Assembly (NCBI RefSeq): GCF_039727615.1
Contig: NZ_CP152474.1
Location: 3,534,001 to 3,598,000, forward strand
Direction: 5' to 3'
Length of the DNA stretch: 64,000 nucleotides
From: Leclercia sp. S52
Lineage (GTDB): Bacteria; Pseudomonadota; Gammaproteobacteria; Enterobacterales; Enterobacteriaceae
Shown: positions 9,406 to 20,400 of the stretch, one piece after another
Numbering within the stretch: the first letter of the stretch is position 1
Layout: each line of letters opens with the position of its first letter
Notes under the pieces: model-generated
Told to the model about the DNA's origin: nothing
Database searches by the model: none
The model's input: only the letters and a program-made list of their open reading frames with translations
Program-made: the position numbers and the translations under genes

Positions 9406-10680
9406 TTAGCCCAGTAGAGTGCGCAAGTGCGCCGCAACGCCGTCCTGCGTTACCGTTGTTTGCTCACCAGAGCGCAGATCCTTCACTACCACTTCGCCGT
9501 TAGCCACTTCTGACTCGCCGAGTACCAGTGCAATACGCGCGCCCCACTTGTCGGCACGGGCGAACTGTTTCTTAAAGTTGCCGCCGCCGTGGTTGGTCAT
9601 CAGCTTAGCCGCTGGCAGCGCATCGCGCACGCGTTCGGCAAGCTGCATTGCCGCAGACTGCGTTTCCGCGCCTGAGGCCACCAGGTATATATCGACAACA
9701 GGATCGGCTTTAAATTCCGGATTAACTGCCTGAACTAACAAAACAAGTCGCTCAAGGCCCATGGCGAAACCAACTGCAGGGGCGGGACGACCGCCTAACT
9801 GCTCTACCAGACCATCATAACGACCGCCCGCACAGACCGTTCCCTGTGAACCGAGGCTGGTGGTGACCCATTCAAACACGGTGCGGTTGTAGTAGTCCAG
9901 ACCACGCACCAGACGCTGGTTGACGGTGTAAGCAATACCGGCAGCTTCCAGCAGCTTGCACAGACCAGCAAAGTGTTCGCGGGAATCTTCGTCCAGATAA
10001 TCGCCCAGGGCAGGCGCGTCGTTCAGCAGGGCCTGCACGTCCGGATTCTTGGAATCCAGCACGCGCAGCGGGTTGCTGTACATGCGACGCTTGCAGTCTT
10101 CGTCCAGCTTCTCTTTATGCTGCTCGAGGAAGGCCACCAGCGCATCGCGGTAGTTTGCACGCGCTTCAAGAGAACCAATGGAGTTCAGCTCCAGCGAAAC
10201 GTGGTCAGCGATACCCAGCGCGCGCCACCAGCGGGCGGTAAGCATAATCAGCTCGGCGTCGATATCCGGGCCCTGTAGACCAAAGGCTTCGACACCCAGC
10301 TGGTTAAACTGGCGATAACGGCCTTTCTGCGGGCGTTCGTGACGGAACATTGGGCCGATATACCACAGGCGCTGCTCCTGATTGTACAGGAGACCATGCT
10401 CGATGCCGGCGCGTACACATCCCGCCGTACCTTCCGGACGTAAGGTCAGGCTGTCGCCGTTACGATCCTCAAAGGTATACATCTCTTTTTCAACCACGTC
10501 GGTGACTTCACCGATAGCGCGTTTGAATAACGGGGTCTGCTCTACAATCGGCAAACGGATTTCGCTGTAACCGTAGCTGCCGAGCACCTGCTTGAGGGTG
10601 CCTTCAATGCGCTGCCAGATGGCGGTCTCGGCAGGCAGATAATCGTTCATGCCGCGAATGGCTTGAATGTTCTTTGCCAC
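9406..10680 (-). CDS. hisS: Histidyl-tRNA synthetase
   Basis: Class II aminoacyl-tRNA synthetase that charges tRNA-His. Visible motifs are the class II motif 2 region ([14 protein letters not shown]), the histidine-specific [15 protein letters not shown] near residue 258, motif 3 ([10 protein letters not shown]), and the C-terminal anticodon-binding domain with [19 protein letters not shown]. 424 aa matches E. coli HisS. It starts 91 bp after ispG and ends 13 bp before yfgM. Confidence 0.98.
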   Translation of the reverse strand: MAKNIQAIRGMNDYLPAETAIWQRIEGTLKQVLGSYGYSEIRLPIVEQTPLFKRAIGEVTDVVEKEMYTFEDRNGDSLTLRPEGTAGCVRAGIEHGLLYNQEQRLWYIGPMFRHERPQKGRYRQFNQLGVEAFGLQGPDIDAELIMLTARWWRALGIADHVSLELNSIGSLEARANYRDALVAFLEQHKEKLDEDCKRRMYSNPLRVLDSKNPDVQALLNDAPALGDYLDEDSREHFAGLCKLLEAAGIAYTVNQRLVRGLDYYNRTVFEWVTTSLGSQGTVCAGGRYDGLVEQLGGRPAPAVGFAMGLERLVLLVQAVNPEFKADPVVDIYLVASGAETQSAAMQLAERVRDALPAAKLMTNHGGGNFKKQFARADKWGARIALVLGESEVANGEVVVKDLRSGEQTTVTQDGVAAHLRTLLG

Positions 10681-10747
10681 GTTTGTTCTCTTTCTATAGA
10701 CAAAAATGAACCCTGGGGTTCATAACCGAAGGGTTCAATCATACACA

Positions 10748-10764
10748 GGAAGCGAACCGCTTCC
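10748..10764 (-). other. Small perfect hairpin between ispG and hisS
   Basis: GGAAGCG/CGCTTCC arms with a 3-nt loop lie 7 bp after the ispG stop codon. There is no T run after it on either strand, so it may stabilise the ispG transcript end or pause polymerase rather than terminate. A second short repeat (TGAACCC/GGGTTCA) lies 30 bp further on. Confidence 0.4.
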
Positions 10765-10771
10765 CATCACG

Positions 10772-11890
10772 TTATTTTTCTACATGTAGCACGCTGATAC
10801 GCTGCGCTTCATCCAGCATGGTGGCTTTGGCGCGAATGCGGGCTTCAAGCTGATCGATCATGTCGTTATTATCCAGACGATCTTTGCGGACGCCATCTTC
10901 ATAGAGACCACTTTTCTTGTTGCCGCCCGTGACGCCTAACGTTGAGACCAGCGCCTCACCCGGACCGTTCACCACACAGCCGATAATCGAAACATCCATC
11001 GGGGTGATGATATCTTCCAGGCGCTGCTCGAGCGCATTCACCGTACCGATAACATCAAACTCCTGACGCGAACAGGTCGGGCAGGCGATAAAGTTGATGC
11101 CACGGGAGCGAATACGCAGCGACTTCAGAATATCGAAACCGACTTTAATCTCTTCCACCGGATCGGCGGCCAGCGAGACACGCAGGGTGTCGCCAATACC
11201 TTCATTCAGCAGCAGACCGAGGCCAATCGCTGATTTCACCGCACCGCTACGCGCGCCGCCGGCTTCGGTGATTCCGAGGTGCAGCGGCTGATCGATCTGC
11301 TTCGCCAGCAGACGATAGGATTCAACGGCGAGGAAAACGTCCGACGCTTTAACGCTGACTTTGAACTGGTCGAAGTTCAGACGATCGAGATGATCCACAT
11401 GACGCATGGCCGATTCGAGCAGCGCCTGCGGAGTCGGTTCGCCGTACTTTTCCTGCAGATCTTTTTCCAGCGAACCGGCGTTCACGCCGATACGGATAGG
11501 GATGTTCTTATCGCGGGCGCAATCAACGACCGCGCGGATACGCTCTTCGCTGCCGATATTGCCGGGGTTGATACGCAGGCAATCGACGCCGTATTCCGCC
11601 ACCTTCAGCGCGATACGGTAATCGAAGTGAATATCGGCAACCAGCGGAACGGAGACCTGCTGTTTGATGAGTTTGAACGCTTCTGCCGCATCCATTGTCG
11701 GCACGGAAACGCGGACAATGTCTGCGCCTACACGTTCTAACGCTTTGATCTGATTGACCGTCGCCGCCACATCGGTGGTACGGGTGTTGGTCATCGACTG
11801 AACGGCGATGGGAGCACCATCGCCAATTGGCACATTCCCGACGTAAATACGTTTCGATTTTCTACGTGGAATAGGAGCCTGGTTATGCAT
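10772..11890 (-). CDS. ispG: 4-hydroxy-3-methylbut-2-en-1-yl diphosphate synthase
   Basis: Iron-sulfur enzyme of the MEP isoprenoid pathway that converts MEcPP to HMBPP. The N-terminal TIM barrel begins [20 protein letters not shown] and contains [10 protein letters not shown]; the C-terminal 4Fe-4S domain has CPTC near residue 270 and the third Cys in [10 protein letters not shown] near 305. 372 aa equals E. coli IspG. It lies directly downstream of rodZ (30-bp gap), an arrangement conserved in enterobacteria, and depends on cluster assembly encoded by the isc locus at 29.6-35.2 kb. Confidence 0.98.
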   Translation of the reverse strand: MHNQAPIPRRKSKRIYVGNVPIGDGAPIAVQSMTNTRTTDVAATVNQIKALERVGADIVRVSVPTMDAAEAFKLIKQQVSVPLVADIHFDYRIALKVAEYGVDCLRINPGNIGSEERIRAVVDCARDKNIPIRIGVNAGSLEKDLQEKYGEPTPQALLESAMRHVDHLDRLNFDQFKVSVKASDVFLAVESYRLLAKQIDQPLHLGITEAGGARSGAVKSAIGLGLLLNEGIGDTLRVSLAADPVEEIKVGFDILKSLRIRSRGINFIACPTCSRQEFDVIGTVNALEQRLEDIITPMDVSIIGCVVNGPGEALVSTLGVTGGNKKSGLYEDGVRKDRLDNNDMIDQLEARIRAKATMLDEAQRISVLHVEK

Positions 11891-11920
11891 GGAAAATCTC
11901 CCGCGTTGCCTGTCTGTTAC

Positions 11921-12913
11921 TTACTGTGCTGCTGATTGTTCGGCATTGAGGGTCAGACGCGCAACCTGGTTAGTTCTGATAAAACGGCTCAGATCGACAG
12001 GTTTACCCTGGAACTGGATCTGGACCGCTGCCGGAGCACCAATCTTGAGCTTATAAGGCGCCTGGCCTGCCAGATTTAACGTGCCGTCCTTACGCTGCAG
12101 TCCGCTGAACAGCTTTTTGCCGGTCGCGTCGGTCACTTCAAGCCAGCAGTCGGCGCTGAAGTTCATGACCAGCGCGTTCGGGTCGGCCGGTGCCGCCGCG
12201 ACGCCAGCCGGATCGGATGGCAGAGGCTGAACCGCGTTGTCCGCGGTGGCGGCCGGTGCAGTCTCGACGTTCGCCTGAGAAGGCGAAACAACGGCGCTGT
12301 CAGCCGGAGCCTGGGCTGTTTGATTAGCAGCAGGCGCAGCAGTCTGCGCCGTTGCTGTATCTGTGGTGTCGGTCGCTGGCGCCTGCGGTTCGCTGGCGGT
12401 TGCGTCGGTATTCAGTGGGATGCTCTGAGCGCCATCGCCCGCTGAGCCATTCAGCTCGGCGGAGGACTGATCGGCCATGGTGGTGATCTCTTCCTGCTGC
12501 GCTTTGTGGTTTTGCCACCACCAGGCGCCCGTCAGGCCGATAACCACAAACAAGACCAGCCAGGTAAAGCTCATCAGCCAGCCATCACGTTTTTTACGAC
12601 GTTTGCCCAGCGAAAAACTCTGCATCGGCGCGACTTTCGCCGCTCTGACCGGTGCCTGTTTTTCCATCATCGGCAGCAGTTCGTCTTCAGGGATATGCAC
12701 CAGTTTCGCATAGGAGCGGATATAACCACGCAGAAACGTTGAAGCGAGTTCGGCAGGCGCCTTATCTTCTTCAATATCGCGGACCGTGGAAACCTTCAGG
12801 CATAAGCGTTCCGCAACGGCTTGCTGGCTTAGTCCGAGTTGTTCACGGGCGTTGCGAAGACGAACGCCAGTGGAAAGTGCTGCATTTTGGTCGTGAGTGG
12901 CTTCAGTATTCAT
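11921..12913 (-). CDS. rodZ: Cytoskeletal protein RodZ
   Basis: Bitopic membrane protein that links the MreB cytoskeleton to the wall-elongation machinery and sets rod shape. It has a cytoplasmic helix-turn-helix domain ([20 protein letters not shown], about residues 18-80), a basic stretch KRRKKRD, a single transmembrane segment at about 115-133, a long low-complexity periplasmic linker rich in Ala, Thr, Gln and Pro (about 145-245), and a C-terminal beta-domain with [16 protein letters not shown]. 330 aa versus about 337 in E. coli; the difference is in the linker. Confidence 0.97.
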   Translation of the reverse strand: MNTEATHDQNAALSTGVRLRNAREQLGLSQQAVAERLCLKVSTVRDIEEDKAPAELASTFLRGYIRSYAKLVHIPEDELLPMMEKQAPVRAAKVAPMQSFSLGKRRKKRDGWLMSFTWLVLFVVIGLTGAWWWQNHKAQQEEITTMADQSSAELNGSAGDGAQSIPLNTDATASEPQAPATDTTDTATAQTAAPAANQTAQAPADSAVVSPSQANVETAPAATADNAVQPLPSDPAGVAAAPADPNALVMNFSADCWLEVTDATGKKLFSGLQRKDGTLNLAGQAPYKLKIGAPAAVQIQFQGKPVDLSRFIRTNQVARLTLNAEQSAAQ

Positions 12914-13170
12914 TCGCTACAACTACTGGTACGTGAAAATTGAGGATCCTGGCGCTGGTGAGTCACAATGCCACCCGCACCGCGAAACTTCTGGTCAGTT
13001 AACCTTAGTAAGACAGCACAACGCTGTCAGGTTTTCGTTGACAGAAGCGGCTTGTCAGTGAGGCTAAACTGTTGTTGCGTCGTTACATACTGCCTTAAAG
13101 TCATATAAAACGCACCGTAATTATTACCCATACGCCGGTGCAATGACTGTTTATTCGCATCTTACGCTGC

Positions 13171-13193
13171 CACGGCGCAGATAATGCGCCGTG
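13171..13193 (-). other. Perfect hairpin after rlmN
   Basis: CACGGCGCA/TGCGCCGTG arms around a 5-nt loop, 13 bp after the rlmN stop. No T run follows, so it is a transcript-end stabiliser or weak terminator candidate. The rest of the rlmN-rodZ gap (12914-13205) shows no clear gene. Confidence 0.45.
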
Positions 13194-13205
13194 ACTGCAT
13201 AATAA

Positions 13206-14372
13206 TTACACGGCCTTGATGTCGATAGCCTCACCCTGCATCCGCTTACGCAGCGTACGCTTGGTGCGGTCGATAACATCACCGGCCAGCTGCCCGCAGG
13301 CAGCATCGATATCATCACCACGGGTTTTACGCACGATAGTGGTGAAACCGTACTCCATCAGAACCTTGGAGAAACGGTCGATACGGCTGTTTGAGCTACG
13401 GCCATACGGCGCGCCCGGGAACGGGTTCCATGGGATCAGGTTGATCTTGCACGGCGTATCTTTCAGCAGTGCCGCCAGCTCGTGCGCATGCTCGGTGCCG
13501 TCGTTGACGTGATCCAGCATGACGTACTCGATGGTGACGCGTCCCTGGTTGGCATTGGACTTCGAAATGTAGCCCCGCACCGAGTTCAGGAAGGTCTCGA
13601 TATTGTATTTCTTGTTGATTGGCACGATCTCATCACGGATGGCATCGTTTGGCGCGTGCAGCGAAATCGCCAGCGCAACGTCAATCATATCGCCGAGCTT
13701 GTCCAGCGCAGGCACAACACCTGACGTGGAGAGCGTCACGCGACGTTTGGACAGGCCAAAACCGAAGTCATCGAGCATGATTTCCATGGCCGGAACCACG
13801 TTGGTCAGGTTCAGCAGCGGCTCGCCCATCCCCATCATCACCACGTTGGTGATTGGACGGGTGCCGGTCACTTTTGCCGCGCCGACGATCTTCGCCGCAC
13901 GCCAGACCTGGCCGATGATTTCCGAAACACGCAGGTTACGGTTAAAGCCCTGCTGCGCCGTGGAGCAGAACTTACACTCCAGCGCACAACCGACCTGAGA
14001 AGAGACGCACAGCGTGGCGCGATCGTCTTCCGGGATATAGACAGTCTCAACGCGCTGATCGCCTACGGCAATCGCCCATTTGATGGTGCCGTCAGCTGAA
14101 CGCTGCTCTTCCACCACTTCCGGGGCGCGGATTTCAGCCACTTCTTTGAGTTTATTGCGCAGGACTTTGTTGATGTCCGTCATGTCATCAAAGTTGTCGC
14201 TGCAATAGTGGTACATCCATTTCATGACCTGGTCGGCACGAAACGGCTTCTCGCCCATCTCTTTGAAGAACTCGCGCATCTGCTGACGGTTCAGGTCCAG
14301 CAGGTTGATTTTTCCATTTTTATTTGGAACCGCAGGAATGGCGACTTCGGAGGTATTAACTAGTTCAGACAT
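13206..14372 (-). CDS. rlmN: Dual-specificity 23S rRNA/tRNA adenine-C2 methyltransferase RlmN
   Basis: Radical-SAM enzyme that methylates A2503 in 23S rRNA and A37 of several tRNAs. The CX3CX2C cluster motif is visible as CALECKFC near residue 125, with the SAM-binding GMGEPLLN and the catalytic second cysteine in DAACGQL near 355. 388 aa versus 384 in E. coli. It ends a block beginning at ndk but is separated from ndk by an intrinsic terminator, so it probably has its own promoter. Confidence 0.98.
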   Translation of the reverse strand: MSELVNTSEVAIPAVPNKNGKINLLDLNRQQMREFFKEMGEKPFRADQVMKWMYHYCSDNFDDMTDINKVLRNKLKEVAEIRAPEVVEEQRSADGTIKWAIAVGDQRVETVYIPEDDRATLCVSSQVGCALECKFCSTAQQGFNRNLRVSEIIGQVWRAAKIVGAAKVTGTRPITNVVMMGMGEPLLNLTNVVPAMEIMLDDFGFGLSKRRVTLSTSGVVPALDKLGDMIDVALAISLHAPNDAIRDEIVPINKKYNIETFLNSVRGYISKSNANQGRVTIEYVMLDHVNDGTEHAHELAALLKDTPCKINLIPWNPFPGAPYGRSSNSRIDRFSKVLMEYGFTTIVRKTRGDDIDAACGQLAGDVIDRTKRTLRKRMQGEAIDIKAV

Positions 14373-14425
14373 AATATATTCCGGCCTCGTTGTTACACGT
14401 TATGGCCCGTGGAGGGTTAAAAAGA

Positions 14426-14461
14426 AACGCCCCGGCAAGCAGTCTGCTCATCCGGGGCGTT
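14426..14461 (-). terminator. Intrinsic terminator downstream of ndk
   Basis: On the minus strand the arms AACGCCCCGG/CCGGGGCGTT enclose a 16-nt loop and are followed by TCTTTTT. It separates ndk from rlmN. Confidence 0.85.
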
Positions 14462-14541
14462 GCATTGTACAAAGTCTGGCGCAGGGATGCCACGTCTGCA
14501 CGCGGCATTTACGAAAATAATGTGTAAACGAAACCGTTAGA

Positions 14542-14973
14542 TTAACGGGTACGTGGACACACTTCGCCTTCTGCGAAGAAGAAAGCGATTTCGCGCGCAG
14601 CAGATTCTACGGAGTCGGAACCGTGGGTGCCGTTCTCGGTGAAGCTGTCAGCGTAGTCTGCACGCAGAGTACCTGCCAGAGCGTTATCCGGGTTGGTTGC
14701 ACCCAGCAGATCGCGATGACGCTGAACGGCATTTTCGCCTTCCAGCACAGATACCACGATTGGGCCAGAGGTCATGAACTCAACCAGACCGTCGAAGAAT
14801 GGGCGACCTTCGTGCTCTGCATAGAAACCGCGAGCCTGCTCAACGGTCAGATGCAGCATTTTGGTGCCAACAATTTTGAACCCTGCCGCTTCAAAGCGAG
14901 CAAAGATGCTGCCAATAACGTTTTTTGCCACCGCGTTTGGTTTGATGATGGAAAAAGTACGTTCAATAGCCAT
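14542..14973 (-). CDS. ndk: Nucleoside diphosphate kinase
   Basis: Transfers the gamma phosphate from ATP to nucleoside diphosphates through a phospho-histidine. The 143-aa protein starts [14 protein letters not shown], the conserved KPN nucleotide-binding segment, and has the active-site histidine in [12 protein letters not shown] near residue 117. Length and sequence match E. coli Ndk. A terminator lies downstream; 155 bp of AT-rich DNA with no further gene separates it from pbpC. Confidence 0.98.
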   Translation of the reverse strand: MAIERTFSIIKPNAVAKNVIGSIFARFEAAGFKIVGTKMLHLTVEQARGFYAEHEGRPFFDGLVEFMTSGPIVVSVLEGENAVQRHRDLLGATNPDNALAGTLRADYADSFTENGTHGSDSVESAAREIAFFFAEGEVCPRTR

Positions 14974-15128
14974 GATTACCTCTGTGATTTGTTCTGTTGT
15001 TTTGCATTCATGCGAAAGATATGGCGCGGATTATAATGAGCATTAGCGCCATTGCCTATGGATGGATGTAACATTTTTTTAAAATAAGACGAGTTTTAAC
15101 AACAGATCGTGGCTAAAACCTGTTTTAT

Positions 15129-17454
15129 CTATTGCAATGTAAAATCGACGGTTGCCACCTGCCCTGCCTCATCCATCACCAACAGTTGATACTCCCCGGC
15201 GCTTTCAAGGTGCAACGTCCAGGCTCGCCCCTGCCCGTTCAGCGGTTCACCGTTGAGGAACCACCAGCGGGCCCCGTCGCTTCCGCTGGCCTGCAGCGGC
15301 AACGATACGCGCGCCTCCCCTGGCAGACGCTTAATCACCGCCCCCTGGCGAATGCCGGAGAGGATCAGCGGCGCCGGGAAGGGCTGGCCGAGCGGCGGAC
15401 AGGCTGTTGATGCGGGCGGGATACGCGCCGCCCGCCGTTCCGCCTGCGGCAGCCACGGCTCCAGCGGCAGCGGCCAGACGTCGACGCTGTGTTCCTGGGC
15501 CTGCGGGCAGTCCGCCGCCACGCGTTTACCGCTGTTATCCAGCCAGACAGGGAAACGAATCCCGCGGATGCCCTCCTGCTCCGGCAGCAACAGCGTCGGG
15601 GGCTGGCTCCCTTCAAGCAGCCAGGTCGCGAGGCGACGGCGACAGTTGCTGTCTCCTTCCGGCAGGGACTGCCCGCCTGGCCAGCAGATCACGCCGCGGC
15701 TCACCGAGGCCGGACGCGGGTCGCGCGGCTGGCGCGCCTCGTCCAGCGCCGAGCGCGACTGCAGCAGGTTGTTGACCTGATTTAACACCGGAACCGCGCT
15801 GGCAAAACCAAATTGCCCGGCCACCGGCGTACCGTCCGGTCTGCCGGTCCAGATCCCAATCACGTAGCGCGCATTCAGCCCTATCGCCCAGGCATCGCGA
15901 TAGCCATAGCTGGTACCGGTTTTGATCGCCAGGGGTACCACCTGAGCAAGCGCGCTGTCCGGCAGCGGCTGCGCCTCGTTGGCCAGAATACGGCGAACGA
16001 TCCACGCCGCACCGGGTGACAGCAGGGGCCGCTCAACCAGCGGGTCGCCCGGCTGCATGCGCAGTCTCCCTGCCCGCCCCTGACGGGCAAAGGCGCTGTA
16101 CGCCGCGGCAATATCCTCCAGACGCGCCCCGGCACCGCCCAGGATCAGGGAGAGGTTCGGCTGCGCGCCTGCGGGAAGCAGCAGCGGTAAGCCGGCGTTG
16201 CGCAGCATCCCGGCAAACTTTTTCGGCCCGTAGGCTTCCAGCACCTGCACGGCGGGTAGGTTCAGGGATCGCACCAGCGCCTCGCTCATGCTGATCGGGC
16301 CATGAAAACCGCTGTCAAAATTCCCTGGTCGGTAATCGCCGGTGCGGCGTGGGACATCCTGCAACAGCGAGGCCGGATGAATCAGCCCATCGTCCATCGC
16401 CAGGCCATAGACAAAAGGCTTGAGCACCGATCCCGGGGATCGGATCGCCGAGATCATATCCACATGGCTGAAACGGCTGTCGTCGTTGATGTCGACCGAT
16501 CCGACCCAGCCGCGCACCTTCATGTCGCTATGATCGACGACGATCATCGCCAGCGAACTGCGGGGCGGCAGCCGGGATTTCCAGTTCAGCGCCAGCTCCT
16601 CCAGCTGGCGCTGCAGCGTGGCATCGAGGGTGGTCACCACTTTGGTGTCACGGCTTTTGCTGAGCATCATCCGTGAGAACAGCGGCGCCAGCTGCGGCAT
16701 CTGCCGGGGGGCCAGCCATACCGGCTCCTCCTGCGATTCGCTTACCTGACGCGCGGGCCAGACGCCCTGGGAGGCCATGCGTTTGAGGACTTTATTACGT
16801 GCCGCCTCGGCGCGCTCCGGCCAGCGGTCCGGGCGCAAACGGCTCGGGGCCTGCGGCAGGACGGCAAGCAGTGCGGCTTCGGAGTAGCTCAGCTGCGCAG
16901 GGGCTTTTCCAAGATAAGCCCAGCTGGCGGCCCCCACCCCCCTGCAGCGTGCCACCAAAGGGGGCGCGGTTCAGATAGAGGGTCAGGATGTCACGTTTGG
17001 AGAGGTGCCACTCCAGCTGCAGCGCGCGCCAGAGCTGACGCACTTTGCCGCCAAAGGTACGGGGATGAGGATCCAGCAGACGGGCCACCTGCATGGTCAG
17101 CGTACTTCCGCCCGACACCACCTTCCCGGCAGTAAGATCCTGCCAGGCGGCGCGCAGCACAGAGAACGGGTTAACGCCGGGATGATCCCAGAACCAGCGA
17201 TCTTCATACTGGATCAGGGCCTCGAGATAGCGCGGTGAGACCTCTTCGATGGTGACAGGATAGCGCCAGATCCCGTCGCGATCGGCAAATCGCCACAGCG
17301 GGATCCCCTTCTCATCCACCACCACCCGGGCGGGATTGACCTCGTGTAACGGCAGCGGCCACAGGCGATCGGCAGCAATGACACCGCCCCACAGCAGAAG
17401 TATCACCCCCGCCAGCCACAGCCAGCGGGAGCGTATCCATTTCCGATACTGCAC
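15129..17454 (-). CDS. pbpC: Penicillin-binding protein 1C (one homopolymer frameshift)
   Basis: Bifunctional peptidoglycan glycosyltransferase/transpeptidase homologue. An N-terminal membrane anchor (about residues 12-28) precedes the GT51 domain (EDRWFWDHPGVN, GGSTLTMQVARL), then the transpeptidase domain with SxxK motif SVLK and KTGTSYGYRD, and a C-terminal beta-domain. A C6 run at 16937-16942 splits it into two frames; with five C the junction reads GGTLQGVGAASWAYLGK, giving 774 aa against 770 in E. coli. The start is GTG at 17454, just after the yfhM stop, so the two genes are translationally close. In E. coli PBP1C it contributes little to wall synthesis. Confidence 0.95.
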
Positions 17455-17455
17455 G

Positions 17456-20400
17456 TTACGGTACGACGATCAGTGGGCCACTGGCCGCACCCGTTGCCCG
17501 CCACTGCGGCACGTACATCGATTCCACCAGCGGTACGGGCACCGCATAGGTTCCCGGCGTGACGGCGCGGGCCAGATAGACCAGCGTCACCGGCTGGCCT
17601 TCATTGACCGGCACGGCGGCGACAAAGCGATCGTCGCGGAACTCCATATGCTGAATATCAGCCTGCTGCATCTGGCTGAGCAGGTTTTGCACCTCGCTGC
17701 CGCTCTCCTGCAGGCTGGCGCTGCTGCTGGCAAGGTTCTGGTTTTCCAGCTCCAGCCCGGCAGGCAACAGGTCAACCACCAGGGCATCCGGTACGTTCTG
17801 GCTGGCAGTGACGTTCAGCCAGACCAGCACCAGCTCGCCGCTCTTCAGGGACGAGAGGGATTTGCTGCTGCCATCGGTCGCCAGAATCTGACGTTCGATT
17901 TTCAGCACGCTGGAAGCAGGCTGCGGCGCGTATTGCGGATAGCCGCTGCTGTCCAGGCGCACCCACAGCGGCGCAGTGCCGGTATTGGTGACCTGCAGAG
18001 CAGCCAGCTGATCGGCATTGAGGTTCTGCATCTGGGGTTTGTCACCCTTGAGATTGCCTTCCGCCAGCAACGTGGTGGCCTGCCATTGTCCGGAGAGGTT
18101 CTGCAGGGAACGACCCGCCAGGAACAGGGCGTTGCTCTCCTGGGTGGAGAGCCAGCGCTGGCTGAACGCCTGCTGAGAAAGGACGTTCAGCAGCGTGCTC
18201 TGCGCATCCGGCAGCAGGTTGTACTCTTCCAGCAGGCTAAGCATCATCGCGTTATCGCGAAGCGGGCTACCGTAATCGGCCATCCAGCTCTGCGTTTCGC
18301 TGCGCGGCGTTTTAATGGCTAGATCCAGCGCCTGCTGGCTGCGCGGCGCATCGCCCATCAGCTTCAGCCCCAGCCCCAGCTGCATCAGCGGCAGGCCCGA
18401 TTTCGCCTGCGCACGACGCTCCCAAATTTCGCGCAGTGCCCCAAGAGGCGCTTTTTGCTGACGTGCCAACACCAGCGCAGCATAGGCCTGGATTGCGAAC
18501 CTGCTCCCCTGAGTATCCTCGCTGTAGCGGACAGCCATCATGCCCGGATCCTGCAGGTAGCGCAGCAGGCGGTTGTTGGCATTGTTAACAGCATCTGCCG
18601 GCACGCTGTAGCCCTGCTCGCCCGCGCGCACCAGGAAATCGGTGACGTAGGCGGTGAGCCAGTACTCTTCCGGACCGTTTTTATCCCACAGGGCAAAGCC
18701 ACCGTCGGTACGTTGCATCTGCAGCAGGCGGGAGATGCCGATCTCGATGGCTGCCCGGCGCTTCTCGTCGCTGTCGCCCTTAATACCCAGCGCGCTCAGC
18801 TGAGCGGCGCTGGTATAGAGCGACGGGAACAGGCCGCTGGTGGTTTGTTCCAGACAGCCATACGGATAGGCCTGCAGTTCACGAATGTAACGGGCCAGGT
18901 TGAGCGGCGGCTTACCGCTGAGCAGAAGCTGCCCCTGCAACGTCAGCGGAGAAAAATTAGCGAGGTGCTGTTCCGGCGCGTGCCAGCTTTCACCCGGCTT
19001 GAGCATCGTACCGCTGTTCACCGTCTGCGCCGGGAACGCCGGACGTACGCCGATCTTCCAGCTCTTCTGCTGCGGCGCAAAGGTTTCGCCGGGGAGGGTC
19101 AGGCCGCTCACCTGGGCGGCGATTTCGCCCTCGCCGTAACCGTCCAGCGCCCGCACCGGAATAAACAGCGTCGAGCGTTCACCGGCCGCCAGCTGCACCG
19201 GCTGCGGCTGGGCACCTTCCAGCGCCAGATTGCCGCCTGCGGTCAGCGCCACGTTCAGGGTCTGCGGTTTATCGGTCAGGTTGGTCAGATCCAGCGTCAA
19301 CCGGGCGTTATCACCGCTGGCAAGGAAGCGCGGCGTGTTCAGCTCGGTAATGACGGGCGCGGCCACGACGACTTTGCTTTCACTGCTGCCGAAATCGTCA
19401 TCGGTCCAGGCCTGGGCCATCAGACGCAGCTCACCGTTGAAGTCGCCAATCGGCAACGAAACCGTGCCCTCGCCGTTGGCATCCAGCTCCACCGGCTGCG
19501 CCTGCTGGGCGATGATGGTGACATGGTTGACCGGCGGTTTGCCGCCACGCTTGAGTTCATCGCCATCGCCGCCAAAGCGCAGCGACGCCAGACGCCCCTG
19601 GCCTTCAATCACCTGGCCGTAGATATCGTAGATATCCGCGCCATAGCGCTTCTGACCAAAGAATGCCTGCCACGGATCGGGGGTAACGTAATCGGTAATG
19701 TTAAGTACACCGCTGTCCACCGCTGAGACCAGCACGTTGATTTTCTGCGGGGTCGCCCCCTCTTTCACGCTGGCCTTCACTTTGACCGCCAGCGTCTGGT
19801 TCGGCCGCATTTTCTGCGGGTTATCGAGCGCAATGCTCAGACGACGGCTCTCATCGCCCATCGGCAGATGCAGCAAGCCCACCGCCCGTTTTGGCGTGGC
19901 CGATTTGGATTTATCGCCAGGACGCACCACCAGCGTGGAGAGATAGAGATCGTGACGTTTCCAGGCTTTATCCACCGGGATGGTCATATCCAGCCCCTCG
20001 GCCGGGACGTCGATCTCCTTCCACCACAGCGGCCCTTCGCTGGACTCGATCATCGCATAGCCTTTCCCTGCAGCCGGAGCAGCGATGTGCAGCCTGATGG
20101 TATCCCCGGGCTGATAGGCCGGTTTGTCCAGCTTCATGGTCACCCGATCCGGACGTGCCGCCCCGGTGCCGTCACTGTTGTCCTGCCAGCTGTAGCCTGC
20201 CCAGAAGCGTACGCTGCTGACCGTCTCATCCGGGGCTTTCACCTCCAGACGATAGGAGCCCCACTCCACCGGGAAGCTCACTTTTCCGGTCTCGTCGGCG
20301 GCCAGATCCAGCGCCTGCTCGCCCTCGATCAGATCTTTTTGATCGAACTGCGACTGCCAGCCGTCACTTTCTGACCAATTCCAGGAGTAGTCCCGGCGCT